From the NCBI GenBank assembly GCA_017654935.2, contig CM065689.1, positions 62,059,085-62,123,084 on the forward strand: a stretch of DNA of 64,000 bases, written 5' to 3'. The notes beneath the pieces were generated by a model that was not told the origin of the DNA, ran no database searches, and worked only from the letters and a program-made list of their open reading frames with translations. A program made the position numbers and the translations under genes. Shown here piece by piece: positions 24,300 through 36,800 of this stretch; positions within the stretch are counted from its first letter, which is position 1, and the number at the start of each line of letters is the position of its first letter. The stretch is from Phymorhynchus buccinoides (Eukaryota > Mollusca > Gastropoda > Neogastropoda > Raphitomidae).

Positions 24300-25030
24300 C
24301 AGGTCCCGCTAATCGTCCCCTAACATGATGCTGCGCCAAGCGAGAGATGACAGCCAGCCAGGTCCGCTAATCCGGGCCCAACGTGAATGCCGCGTCATGG
24401 GGGTCACACTTGACGTATTCTTGAGCGGCGCAGGGCAATCTTTTCAGCTCTCCTCAGGGTGGACCGCCGCCCGATTTTGTCGTCTTGCTGTTGGTGAGGT
24501 CCCCACACTGTGGAGGCGTTCCAATAGGGACGCACAATCATTTAGGCTCTTTCCCCGATGGTCTGGCCAGGGAACTGATCTTAAGCCTTCTTCTCAAAAC
24601 CTGCGAGCTTGTTGCCTTTGAGATCGTGCTGGATATGTTTTTTCCCAGCTCAGATCTTTACAGATGGTAACTCCCAGGGTATTTTGCGAGTTTCACACCG
24701 TTTTCGAGCCAGTGGCCATGGACGTTGGTACCTGCTTTCCTGCGTCTGTCTTCTTCTGGTACAGGTAGTGGTGCATTTGTCGATGAAATGCCATGTCCCG
24801 GCTCTTCTCCACTCAGCAAGCTGATGGAGGTCTGCTGTAGCTGATCATGGTCCTGAGGGCGGCCGATACCACTCTATACACTAGCAGTGTCGTCAGCAAA
24901 GAGACGTTTTTGGTGATGTCACCTTGTCTGGCACTGGCAAGGTCATTGAAGTATGCCAGGATGGCCATATATGTCTTTGATGGTAGTACTAGGTAGGTAG
25001 TCTGGACAGGCTTTTCATAGCCATATGCCT
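24300..25030 (-). pseudogene. Degenerate LINE reverse transcriptase, minus strand
   Basis: On the minus strand the order is FNDLA near 24940, VSLFADDTA (RT motif C with both aspartates) at about 24880-24910, HFIDKCTT-type residues, a block equivalent to LGVTI-KDL near 24670, NKLAGF near 24610, ARP near 24570, STVWGPHQQ near 24510 and RRAEKIALRR near 24445. Frames change repeatedly. It ends near a short direct repeat (GGTCCCGCTAA / GGTCCGCTAAT) at 24302-24370. It is a dead, 5'-truncated copy related to the plus-strand LINE at 21440-23420. Confidence 0.65.
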
Positions 25031-25119
25031 CGCAGCCTATATGACGAGTCCCCGATTGAATGAGTACTTTTAAATTATTTGTTTTGTGTTGTATGGTCCT
25101 GGCTGCACACCTATAAATA

Positions 25120-26240
25120 TACTGTTCAATACTATCATTAATATCAAAATCACCAAAAGTATCTTGAAATCTTGGACTTGTATCCAAAGGTTCTTGAATG
25201 TATTAGTATTAGGTGCAAATTTCATGTTAGATGATAAACAATTCCAGTTCTTAGCAGCTCTGTTAATAAGACATTTTCTTTATTAGTTCTACAATACTTC
25301 AATTACTTGACAAATTTTACTCTCGAATTTCTGGTGTCAGTATAATAGTAAATGTGAAACCAAAGTGGAATCGATTGAAATATTATCTAGACTATACCTT
25401 GAAATGTTGTATGCCTAGAATAAAGGTCCGCTCTTCACTGAGAGTCTTCAGTTCCTTCTTCTTGCAGAGAATGTAAATATCTAATAGCTATCCTTTCATA
25501 TAAATTAATAAGTCAAATTTCTACATTCTTTAGTAGTTGTGTGCCACCTTTGACTTTTTCTGTTTGTATAGACTGTCACTTTAGTTAAAAATGGTCCATA
25601 TTATGTTACATACACGCCAAATGAGGTCGAACAAAGGTTTATAAAGTTTCAGAAACACATCTTTATTCAAATAGTTGACAAATCCAAAACTTCTCTTAAT
25701 ATACCCAACCTTGATTTTGCTTTGTTTACTACTCTCTGAATATGATAATCAAAGGTCAATTTATTATCGAATGCACACCTAAATCATTTCTCTTCTATAA
25801 GTGTTTATCTGATTGAGTTCCTCATTATCTTTCGTTAAATATGCTCAACCTTGTTAGAGCGGCCCAGGTGCCCAGACCCACATATAGACACATTAAAATA
25901 TAAATTTCCATGGTTCAACACTCTTGTAACTTATACTTATAGATATCACTTTGAGTAATAGAACTATTCGAAGCCTTATTGAAACTCTTAGTATCATCTG
26001 CAAAAATAATTACAACTACTGTACACTGAGTCTTTGCAGATCATTATGATATTGTATAAAACAGTACCAAGATGCTGCCCTGGTGAATTCCACTTAAAAC
26101 CTGGGGCTATTTTATCGCGATTATTTGTCCCGGGACTTGTTGAGTGTGGTGATGGACCCGTACACAACACTTCATTATCATCAATTCTACGGTCCATGCA
26201 CATGACGTATCTTTTAATTAACTGCACACAATGCTTCACG
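25120..26240 (-). pseudogene. Second degenerate LINE reverse transcriptase, minus strand
   Basis: On the minus strand a block near 26080-26140 is equivalent to the SPQGSVLGP region. IIFADDTKSFN (motif C) is at about 25980-26012, LNKDVFLKLYKPLF near 25640-25680, and NWNCLSSNM...NTFKN at 25195-25250 matches the usual end of such proteins. Stops and indels are frequent. It is AT-richer than the neighbouring LINE and belongs to a different subfamily. Confidence 0.6.
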
Positions 26241-26865
26241 TCTTAAAGCGTTGTGCATCTTTAACCTTTACCAGACTTCCTGGGTGGTTTTGCCCACGAC
26301 CAGACTCAAAACTGTTATATCTCAAACTATTTAAGCAATTGTCATGGAATTTTCTGACATTTAACACAACGTAATGGCTTTGCGTGTCTTAAATTGGGTC
26401 ATTACTGTGTTAGACAATACAATGACGTACTATATGAGGTTAAAAGGCAAATCAGTAGCTTAGAAAAGTTACAACGAAGCCGAAGGGCAACAAAATTAGT
26501 GAAAGCGTCAGGATCAACTTATACTATATTGCTCATAGTGAAACGGAGTATTCGTAGCAACCGGTCTCGTCTTGACTGGGTATAATTTGGGAGTGACCTA
26601 TTGTTTTTGCCTGCCGAGGTCTTGCTTAATTATGTTTGCTTCTTGTCCTGTGATCAGTTAAGGATTTGATGTTCACTGCGACTGATTCCATAGTTATCAA
26701 TACTGAGATGAGTTCTTCTTCTCTTTGGGGCCCACGTTCCATGACGGACCACTCTAGGCTCCTAGTACGGTGAACCAATAGAATGTACAATAATTTGGCG
26801 CCTATTTTTTTTGTATTTGCATGTTACTGTACTACTTTTTCTAATGCAATAAAAATAACAATATC
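26241..26865. other. Unassigned unique sequence
   Basis: Single-copy DNA between a LINE remnant and a satellite. No coding, RNA or repeat signal could be supported. Confidence 0.3.
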
Positions 26866-27362
26866 CATGTCATTGTTTTAACATGCGAGTCTGTGATAAG
26901 CGTGACACTGTGAATGAATGCAACAGTGTCCTAGAACTAGTATAAGTAGAAACACAGTTGTCCATGTCTTTGTTTGAGAACATTGCAGTCTGCGTAGATT
27001 GTGAAACGGTGAATGACTGCAACAGTGTCCTAGAACTAGTAGAAGTAGAAAACAGTTGTCCATGTTTCCTTGTTTTACATGCAGTCTGTGGATAGAGTGT
27101 GAATCTGTGAATGACTGCACCAGTGTCCTAAGACCTAGTAGAAGTAGAAAAACAGTTGTGCCCATGTCATTGTTTGAACTAGCAGTCTGTGGATGAAGTA
27201 CGTGACACTTTTGGAATGACTGCAACAGTGTCTGAGACTAGTAGAAGTAAAACAGGTTTGTCCTATGTCATTGTTTGAACATTCAGTCTGTGATAGAGCG
27301 TGACCTGTGATGAGCTGCAACAGTGTCATAGAACTAGTAGAAAGTAGAACACAGTTGTTCAC
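26866..27362. repeat. ~96-bp tandem repeat, about 5 copies
   Basis: The unit carries CATGTCATTGTTTGAACATG, CAGTCTGTGGATAGAGTGTG, ATGACTGCAACAGTGTCC and TAGAACTAGTAGAAGTAG. Copies are indel-rich. Confidence 0.85.
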
Positions 27363-27957
27363 TCAGGTTGTATTTCCTTTTTTAATTATGACTTATTGGT
27401 TTAGTTAGAGGGGATCTAATTTACGTAATCTTGATGATGTAATTTTAATGACTTTTTTCTTAAAAGTCTCGATAAACAAGAAATTAGTAATGGTAGTTGT
27501 TTCTTAACAGATCCAATACTAAACGTGACCTTACTAACACACGCAAACTGTTTTTTACTAACCGTGTTGTTTCAGATGTGCATAATCCTAGCAATTAACT
27601 TTTTTAAAATGCCCTAACATTAACGAACTCAAAAATCTTTTGGCAGAAAACCCAAAATTTGAAACAAGATTTTAAAGTTTTGATAATAAATCATTCCTAA
27701 AAATAAAAATAAATAAAAAAATACTTTTTGTTGTTATATTTTATCACACCATTTAAGCAAACCACTTTAATAAAAAATAAATTATATTTTTTAACATTCA
27801 AATTACTGAGACAATGTGTGTGTGTCACTGTGTGTGTCACTGTGCATGTGAGGAGAGTCATGTTTGTCCACACGTGTTTATTTTTTGTAAAAGGGCCGCA
27901 GGCCCTTAAAGCCCGTAATCTACCTCCCTAACCTACCTACCTACCTACCTACCTACA
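27363..27957. other. AT-rich unique sequence ending in (CTAC)n
   Basis: No gene signal. GTGTGTCACT is repeated near 27818-27845, and a (CTAC)n microsatellite of about 8 repeats ends at 27956, immediately before the next array. Confidence 0.5.
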
Positions 27958-30287
27958 ATGCTCCCTCTTCCCCTCTGACCCTTACCGTTACCACCACCAC
28001 ACGTCCCTAGTCCAGTTACAACTCCCTTCCCCCCTCTGACCTTACCATTCACCAACATCACACCTGTGGTCCACTAGTGTAACATTGCCACCCCCTTCCT
28101 CCCTTCCCCCCTTTGACCCTTACCATTACCACCCCACCATCACCCCTGGTGGGTTCCACGTTGTAAAGTGGCCCCCCTTCCTCCCTTCCCCGCCTCTGAC
28201 CCTTACACATTACCACCACCATCACCCTGGTGGGTCCACATTGTAGATTGCCCCCCTTGCCTCCCTTCCCCCCTCTGACCCTTGCCTTTACCACCACCAT
28301 CACCCCTGGTGGGTCCTACTTGTAAAGTGCCCCCTTCCTCCTTCCCCCTCTGACCCTTACCATTACCGACCACCATCACCCTGTGGTCCACGTTGTTAAA
28401 TGCCCCCCGTCCTCTCCCACCTCTGACCCTTACATTACCACCGCCATCACCCCTGGGGTCCACATTGTAAAGTGCCCCCTTCCTCCCTTTCCCCCTCTGC
28501 CCTTACCATTACCACCACCATCACCCCTGGGTGGGTCCACGTTGTAAAGTTCCCCCCTTCCTCCCTTTCCCCCACTCTGACTCTTACCATTACCAACCAC
28601 CATCACCCCTGTGGGTCCACGTTTTAAAGTGCCCATTATTTTTTTTTTGTTTTCTTCCTCCCTTACCCCCCTTTGACCCTTACCATTACAACCACCATCA
28701 CCCCTGGTGGGTCCACTTGTAAGTGCCCCCCGCTTCCTCACCTTTCCCCCCCTCTGACCCTTACCATTACCACCATCCATCACCCTGGTGGTTCCGACGT
28801 TGTAAAGTGGCCCCCTCCCCCCTCCGACCCTCTGACCTTGAACCATTACCACCACCATCACCCCTGTGGGTCCACGTTGTAAAGTGCCCCCTTCTCCCTT
28901 CCCCCCTCTGACCTTACCATTACCACACCAGCACCCTTTGGTCCAGTTGTAGTGCCCCCCTTTCCCCTTCTGACCCTTACCATTTACACACCAACCATTC
29001 ACTCCCTGGTGGTCCACGTTGTAAAGTGCCCCCTTCCTCCCTTCCCCCTCGACCCTACCATTACCACACCATCACCCCTGGTGGGTCCACATTGTAAGTG
29101 CCCCCTTCCTCCCTTCCCCTCGTGACCCGTACCATTACCACCACATCACCCCTGTATGGTCCACAATTGAAAGTGCCCCCTCCTCCTTACCCCCCTCTCG
29201 ACCCTTACCATTCCCACCACCATCACCCTGGTTGGTCACATTTGTAAAGTGCCCCCCTTCCCCTCCTCTGACCCTTACCATTACCAACCAATCACCCCTC
29301 CGTTTGGTTCCACATTGTAGTGCCCCCCTTCCTCCCTTCCCCCTTCCTGACCCTTACCATTACCCCACCTCCCCTGGTGGGTTACCACGTTGTAAAAGTG
29401 TCCCGTTCCTCATTTTTTTTCCCTTCCCCCTCTGACCTCTTACCCTTACCAGACCACCTCACCTCCTGGTGGGTCCAATCGTTGTAAGTGCCCCCTTCCT
29501 CCCTTCTCCCCCCTTTGACCCTTACAATTACCACCACCAGCACCCTGGTGGGTCCACGTTTGTAAAGTGCCCCCCTTCCTCCTCTTCCCCCCCTCCTGAC
29601 CCTTACCATTACCACCACCATCACCCCTGGTGGTCCCCATTGTAAAGTGCCCCCCTTCCTCCCTTCCCCCCTCTGCCCTTACTCATTAACACCACCATCA
29701 CCCCTGGTGGGTCCACGTTGTAAATTGCCCCCTTTCCTCCCTTGCCCCCCTCTGACCCTTACCATTACCACACCATCCCCCTGGTGTGTCACATTGTAAA
29801 TTGCCCCCTTCCCCCTTCCCCCCTCTTTGGGGGAAAAAAACCCCCTTTAAACCATTACCACCACCATCACCCCTGGTGGGTCCACGTTGTAAAGTGCCCC
29901 CTTCCCCCCTCTGACCCTTACCATTTTACCACCACATCCCCCTGGTGGGTCCAATGTAAAAGTGCCCCCCCTCCTCCCTTCCCCCCTCTGACCCTGACAT
30001 TACCCCGCATCACCCCTGGTGGGTCACGTTGTAAGTGCCCCCTTCCCCCCTTCCCCCCTCTGACACCTTACTACATACCACGCACCATCACCCCTGTGGG
30101 TCCCATTGTAAAGTGCCCCCTTCCTCCTTCCACCCTCTGACCCTTACCATTACCACCATCATCCCCTGGTGGTGTCCCATTGTAAGTGCCCCTTCCCTCC
30201 TTCCCACCCTCTCCCTTACCATTCACCACCATCCCCCTGGTGGGGTCCACAATTGTAAGTGCCCCTCTTCCCCCCTCTGACCCCTTA
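27958..30287. repeat. ~77-bp C-rich minisatellite, left block
   Basis: About 30 indel-rich copies of CTTCCTCCCTTCCCCCCTCT, GACCCTTACCATTACCACC, ACCATCACCCCTGGTGGGT and CCACGTTGTAAAGTGCCCC. On the minus strand each unit contains ATG|GTAAGGGTC, a good donor-like sequence. Homopolymer insertions occur at about 28635-28655, 29409-29420 and 29823-29848. Confidence 0.9.
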
Positions 30288-31338
30288 CATTACAATCAAT
30301 CAATCGAATCCATTTTATTGTCCCTGCTCTTTAAAAAACAGGAATGGTGTCTATGCAATCGATCAATACAACAAGCAAACAGAATCCAATGCATAGAGGC
30401 GAACACCCCACCCCCCCCCTTAATAGGTTGTCTGTACCGTGAGGCACCCCCACCCCCACCACGGCAACGGAATGACAGTCCAGTCACAATGTAACTTGCC
30501 CGTCACCGTTGCCACCATTAAAGATTGAGAAATGCCACATGCACAGAACCCCACATATTAAACATCGTCACACACACCACACACACACTGATGACACACC
30601 ACAACTACAGCACACACCTACACCTGTGACACACCACACACCACACACGACCACAACAACTTTTATCTATCAAAACACCTTTTGTACAGTATGAAGTAGC
30701 AGGCAAGACAAGTTTCTAAACATAAAAAATAATTTCCCTTAAATGTGATGATTCTCCCCCCCACACACACCATCCACACACACACTCACAGACAAAGATA
30801 TACAGGTGTGCTTGCTAAAATATTTTAAGGATAAATACAAATATATCAAGTGAAATACAGGTTTTTTACATAAAACATATTGCATCAATATTATTGCCCC
30901 CGCCCCCTGCCCCGCTTTCTATATTGTCCTTCCACACCCAACACTCCCTCTCTCTCTCTCTATCTCTCTCTCTCCTCTCACATTCATACACATACGTCAA
31001 AACTTGGCGCGCGTGCACACAGAGCACGCACACCACAGAGACACATACTCACGCACTCACCACACACACGTTACACACACCACGCACACAACCAGCACAA
31101 CACACACATCCGAACCACATCAAGACAACACATACAACACACATACCTACCTCCACAACGTGCAGCCTCTACAGCGGCACTCAACGCACTCACATGCACA
31201 CTTCACTCACTCACTACTCACTCACTAACTCACACTCACACACGCACCACACATTCTCTCTCTCTCTCTCTCTCTTCGTCTCGTCGTCTCTCCTCTCATC
31301 TCTCTCTCTGAATCTATTTGCAGTTTTTCCTGTTACAG
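30288..31338. mobile_element. ~1.05-kb insertion splitting the 77-bp array
   Basis: The array stops at TTACATTACA and resumes after CTGTTACAGG. The inserted DNA starts with (AATC)n at 30294-30310 followed by CCATTTTATTGTCCCTG, an antisense retroelement 3' end. The rest is unique DNA with CA-rich (30560-30650, 30765-30800, 31000-31245) and CT-rich (30950-30980, 31255-31315) stretches. A short TTACA at both edges may be a target duplication. No open frame with known domains is seen. Confidence 0.55.
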
Positions 31339-31508
31339 GCCCCCCTCCTCCCTTCCCCCCTCTGACCCTTACCATTACCACCATCACCCCTCGTTGTTCC
31401 ACGTTTGTAATGTTCCCCCCTTCCTCCCTTCCCCCCTTCTGACCCTTACCATTCCCCACACCATTCCCACTGGTTGGTCACGTTGTAAGTGCCCCCCTTC
31501 CCCCCCTC
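31339..31508. repeat. ~77-bp C-rich minisatellite, right block
   Basis: Two to three further copies of the unit found at 27958-30287, with the same TGACCCTTACCATTACCACC core. Confidence 0.85.
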
Positions 31509-32328
31509 CTCCACTGGGTGCACCGCATGTAAAACCACGACTCAATTTATTTTTTTATCAGCACTTGCCCTGGAAAGAATAGAGTCAAGACAATTCATTC
31601 TTGAAATATCCTATATTTTATATACATACAGTCTTCATAAGTTTATTTGTGGAGAAGGTTTAAGGCATTGATACCTGAATATGGAGTAGTGTGTTGTGCC
31701 CGGTCCTGCACTTTATTTTATTGCATACCTAACCACCCTACATGCACCTTGGGATCAGGTCAAGCAGCTGGTTCCCTTTCCTGCACTGTCATGACAGGGT
31801 CCCTTTACTTCTCTGTTTACTGCGCTGTTCACTGTGTCCCTGCTCCTGTCAATGGTCATATTAAGAGAATGTTGTTGTGTGTGTGCTTGTGAGAGAGATA
31901 TGGTTTTTTGGGTCCCACACTTTTATTTGATAGTCATTGTAACTGAATGTATGCATGAATATAGTTCTAACAGAACTGTTTGTGTTGCCATTCATACATG
32001 TGTGGGGGAAGAGTCTGTTTTCTGTTGTGTTTCTCAAACACAGTTTATCTGATTAATTTATGCAGCTTGATGGTAAGCAACGTTTTATCAGTTTAAGGCT
32101 GCGTTATCTATTTATTACAATTGATCAGAATTGTCCTTTGTCTATAGGGGGGCCACCGATTGAGGTCTGAACAATGAGTATGCACTTGCTTCCTGTGCAC
32201 TCACCAATGGACAAGAACGCAAGCGAGTGAAGACCCAGCGACATCTGCCCACAGAAATGGCAAGTGAGTACACCACTGAATGGTAATGAACACAATGACA
32301 CTGCGTATTGGAAATATCTTATGACGTA
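31509..32328. other. Unassigned unique sequence
   Basis: Single-copy DNA. No exon or element could be supported. Confidence 0.3.
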
Positions 32329-32535
32329 CCAGCCTGGCGTTGGTGTAGTGGTTATCGTCGCGGACTACTGGCTGGTGAGGTCCTTGGGTTTTCGAATCCC
32401 CTCAGGGCGAGTTTTTTTTCGGTCCCTGGACCACTCCTACCCAAGTAGTGGCTATGGGCTCAATGGGAGACTGAAACCACACTGACACAGTCAAGCTTCA
32501 TCCGCTAACGGATGCGTCTGAAGGTGTTGATCTAA
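32329..32535 (+). mobile_element. tRNA-derived SINE
   Basis: TGGTGTAGTGG at 32340-32350 fits the RNA polymerase III A box and TTCGAATCCCC at about 32393-32403 fits the B box, 50-55 bases apart as in tRNA heads. A non-tRNA body follows, with GCTTCATCCGCTAACGGATG carrying an internal inverted repeat. No clear tail or target duplication could be fixed, so the right boundary is approximate. A true tRNA gene is unlikely because the acceptor stem does not pair. Confidence 0.55.
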
Positions 32536-33530
32536 TTTCAAGCTCAACCTGCAGGTGTCTGTATTCTCGTGCCTGGTTAAACGCCAGGATATCATTATGA
32601 AGGGAGCCGTAGAATCAGCCCTGTCATGCAGTCTCAGAACCGATACGGAACTCCATAGCTCTCATCATCATCGTTCTCTCCGCCTCATTTCCATCATCAT
32701 TAAAATAATCAAATGTCTCAAATTCTGTGGCTTGCAGCCCTGCTCTCATGGTGACCTCAGTTTTGTTTCAGGGGATCCAGTCCTATGCCTTGTGCGTTGG
32801 GCAAGATATTCTAAACGGGTGAGGATTGATTACTTAAAGCTCTGCGACACCGGCTGATAGAGTTATCGTTAGTGCGGACTTTGTATACTTTCACAGTGGA
32901 GACTATCCAAAAACATCGGACTGGACTTGAAAGGAGAATTTCCCAACTGGCCCTATCGATGTGTAAAATGTGTCACGTTTCAAAGGGAAATAACCAGTGT
33001 TTCTGTTCTCACTACTCATATAGGAAAAGAGACCGGATGTTTATCTTCCCTGTACATTGCTTTGTTCGGGTCAAGTCATGGGGATCAGTGTGTTCTGGAG
33101 AGCGACTAAGAGAATAGTGTCGTCAGTGAGGGGGGGCTTTAGTAGGGGTGTGTCCTGAACAGTGCTCGCACTGAACTCCACCGGAAGGTGACTCAGCAGG
33201 CAGATGTAAAACATGTATCCTCTGTTTGGTTGGGCCTCCTGACGGCCTAACATATTAGATTTGCTCCCCTTGGACTGCTGGCTTCGGATTTTGCGACTTG
33301 AACAAGCCGGGGTGTGGATGCGATTTGGGATTTGGAATGAGCGGCGTGGGAGTAACGCCTCTGTACGACACAGAAGATGGGACAGCAAAAAAAAAATAAT
33401 TAAAAAAATCTTATGACTCATCCGCTGTGTGTTTTTTGTTTTTGTTTTTTTAAGTCCAGCATTCAGACAGCATTTCTGTCCATCCTGACTGGTGACAATG
33501 TCAAATGACTTACCGGATTAATCATACGAG
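32536..33530. other. Unassigned, probable LINE 3'UTR at the right
   Basis: No domain is recognised. Sequence from about 33120 to 33530 lies directly 3' of the LINE ORF end on the minus strand and may be its 3'UTR. T/A homopolymers lie at 33386-33405 and 33428-33455. Confidence 0.3.
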
Positions 33531-33815
33531 TCATATGATGTTGCCATTGGGCGCCTTTGTTGATCCCCACAGCTTCTCCTGGGGCTCCACTCTCACCGGC
33601 CAGGTTTGACAGCGAATGTACTGGTAGGTAGGGCAGTCCTGGAGGATATGTTCAGGAGTTTGGATGCCAGTGCCACAGAGGCACTCATTTGTGTGTGACA
33701 GGTTTATCCTGTGGTAGTGTGACAGGAGTTGGCAGTGGCCTGTTATCATTAAGTTATCCATGGTTTTGTTTGGTTTCTTCGAAGGTGCAGAATTGAAACG
33801 GTGGTTCTTGTCCAT
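33531..33815 (-). pseudogene. LINE ORF C-terminal end with zinc-knuckle-like motif
   Basis: An open minus-strand reading of about 95 residues contains TGHCQLLSHYHRI, then CLCGTGIQTPEHILQDCP (a C-x-C...H...C pattern), then RCQTWPV and KLWGS. This order is the usual C-terminus, after the RT and RNase H region, of a family of invertebrate non-LTR retrotransposon proteins. Its upstream part is replaced by the satellite that begins near 33790, so it is truncated. Confidence 0.65.
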
Positions 33816-36800
33816 TCCATGCTATGCATTGACAACGCCTTACCTACCACTGGTTCTGTTGACAGGTGGGGGGTTAGGGCGGTGGTTCCTGTCCATGCTA
33901 TGCATTGACAACGCCTTATCTACCACTGGTTCTGTTGACAGGTGGGGATTTAGGTTAGTGGTTCCTGTCCATGTCCATGCTATGCATTGACAACGCCTTA
34001 CTTACCACTGGTTCTGTTGACAGGTGGGGGGTTAGGGCGGTGGTTCCTGTCCATGCTGTGCATTGACAGCGCCTTACCTACCACTGGTTCTGTTGACAGG
34101 TGGGGGTTAGGGCGGCGGTTCCTGTCCATGCTGTGCATTGACAACGCCTTACCTACCACTGGTTCTGTTTGTTGACAGGTGGGGGGTTAGGGCGGCGGTT
34201 CCTGTCCATGCTGTGCATTGACAACGCCTTATCTACCACTGGTTCTGTTGACAGGTGGGGGTTAGGGCGGCGGTTCCTGTCCATGTCCATGCTGTGCATT
34301 GACAACGCCTTACTCTACCACTGGTTCTGTTTGTTGACAGGTGGGGGGTTAGGGCGGCGGTTCCTGTCCATGCTGTGCATTGACAACGCCTTACCTACCA
34401 CTGGTTCTGTTTGTTGACAGGTGGGGGGTTAGGGCGGCGGTTCCTGTCCATGCTGTGCATTGACAACGCCTTATCTACCACTGGTTCTGTGACAGGTGGG
34501 GGGTTAGGGCGGCGGTTCCTGTCCATGCTGTGCATTGACAACGCCTTACCTACCACTGGTTCTGTTGACAGGTGGGGGGTTAGGGCGGTGGTTCCTGTCC
34601 ATGCTGTGCATTGACAACGCCTTACCTACCACTGGTTCTGTTTGTTGACAGGTGGGGGGTTAGGGCGGCGGTTCCTGTCCATGCTATGCATTGACAACGC
34701 CTTATCTACCACTGGTTCTGTTGACAGGTGGGGGTTAGGGCGGCGGTTCCTGTCCATGTGATGCTGTGCATTGACAACGCCTTATCTACCACTGGTTCTG
34801 TTGACAGGTGGGGGTTAGGGTGGTGGTTCCTGTCCATGTGATGCTGTGCATTGACAACGCCTTATCTACCACTGGTTCTGTTGACAGGTGGGGATTTAGG
34901 TTAGTGGTTCCTGTCCATGTCCATGCTATGCATTGACAACGCCTTACTTACCACTGGTTCTGTTGACAGGTGGGGGTTAGGGCGGCGTTCCTGTCCATGT
35001 CCATGCTGTTCTTGACAACAGCCTTATCTACCACTGGTTCTGTTGACAGGGGTGGGGGGTTAGGGCGGTGGTTCCTGTCCATTGATGGATTGCGGTGCAT
35101 TGACAACGCCTTATCTACCACTGGTTTCTGTTGACAGGTGGGTGGTTAGGGCGGCGGTTCTGTCCATGCTGTGCTTGACAACGCTTACCTACCACTGTTT
35201 CTGTTGACAGTGGGGGGGTTGGGGCGGTGGTCCCTGTCCTGTGATGCTGTGCATTGACAACGCTTACCTACCACTGGTTCTTTGACAGGTGGGGGGTTAG
35301 GGCGGTGGTTCCTGTCCATGCTGTGATTGACAAAAACGCCTTACTACCACTGTTTCCCTGTGACAGGTGGGGGGTTAGGGCGGCTGTTCATGTCCTGCTA
35401 TGCTTGACAACGCCTTACTTACCACTGGTTCTTTTACAGGTGGGGGGTTTAGGGTCGGCGGTTCCTGTCCTCGGTGATGCGGTGCTTGACAATGTCGCCT
35501 TATCTACCATGGTTCTGTTGACATGTGGGGGTTAGGGCGGCGGTTCCTGTCCATTTATGCTGTGCATTTGACATGCTTACTACCACATGGTTCTGTGACC
35601 GTTGGGGGTTAGTGCGTTGGTTTCCTTCCTGCTGTGGCATTGACAACGCCTTACCTACCACTGGTTATGTTGACAAGGTTGGGGGTTAGGGGCGGTGGTT
35701 CCTGTCCATTGCTGTGCATGTGAACAACGCCTTAATCTACCTACTGGAGGGGGTTCTGTTTACAGGTGGGTGTTTAGGGCGGCGGTTCCTGTCCATGTTA
35801 TGCTGTGCATTGACAACGCTTATCTACCACTGGGTTTCTGTTGACAGTGGGTAGGGCGCGGTTCCTGTCCATACTGGTGCATGACACACCTTAACCTACC
35901 ACTGGTTGCCTGTTGACAGGTGGGGGTTTAGGGCGGATGTTCCTGTCCTGCCTGTGCATTGACACCCTTACGGCTACCACTGGTTCTGTTTGTTGACAGT
36001 GTGGGGGGTTTTTTTTTTGGTTCCTGTCCATGTTGTGCATTCTGTAGGGCGTACCTGCCACTGGTTCTGTTTGTTGATGTGTGCGGGGTTAGGGCGGCGG
36101 TTTTTGTCAATGTTTCTATGCATTGACAAAACGCTCTTACCTACCAGCCTACATCGGTTTGTTTGACTTAGTGTAGGGGGTGTGGGCGGAGGTTTTTTTT
36201 TAGTTTTTTTTGTTGGATTAGGGGTTTGTTTAGGGTTTTTTTGTTTCTTATTTTCGTAGTGGACGGTTGTGGCGGTGGGGATGCGTGCTGCTGTGTTGCG
36301 GGTTATTTGGGTGTTGTTTGGCTGTCGGCTTAGGTTGTGTTGGGTGGTGGGCGGTTTCCTGTTTCCATGTGATGTCCGTTGTGGTTGCCTCCATTGACAA
36401 CGCCTTGACCTACCACTGGTTCTGTTGGACATGCGTGGGGGGGTCTTTTTTTTTTTTTTGTTCGTGCGGGGAGTTCCTTTGGTTGGGGGTTATCGTTTCA
36501 GGTGGGGTTAGGGCGGCGGTTTCCTGCCATGGTCCATTCTGTGCATTGCACGCCCTATCTAGCTTATCTACCATGGTTCTGTTGACAGGTGGGTGTTAGG
36601 GCGGTGGTTCCTGTCCATGGTAATGCCTGTGTCTTGACCGCGCCTTACTACCACTGTTCTGTTGACATGTGGGGGGTAGGGCGTCGTTCTGTCCATGCTG
36701 TGCATTGACACGCCTTAACCGACCACTGTTCTGTTGACAGTTGTGGGGTTTAGGCTGCGGTTCCTGTCCATGCTATGGCATTGACAACCGCCTTAACCTG

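Noticed and set aside
32335..32410. Functional tRNA gene
   Set aside because: A and B boxes are present, but the expected acceptor and anticodon stems do not pair and a SINE-like body follows.
33071..33421. Minus-strand frame with an N-terminal hydrophobic segment as a secreted peptide precursor
   Set aside because: It lies in probable LINE 3'UTR next to T/A homopolymers and lacks dibasic cleavage spacing or a conserved motif.
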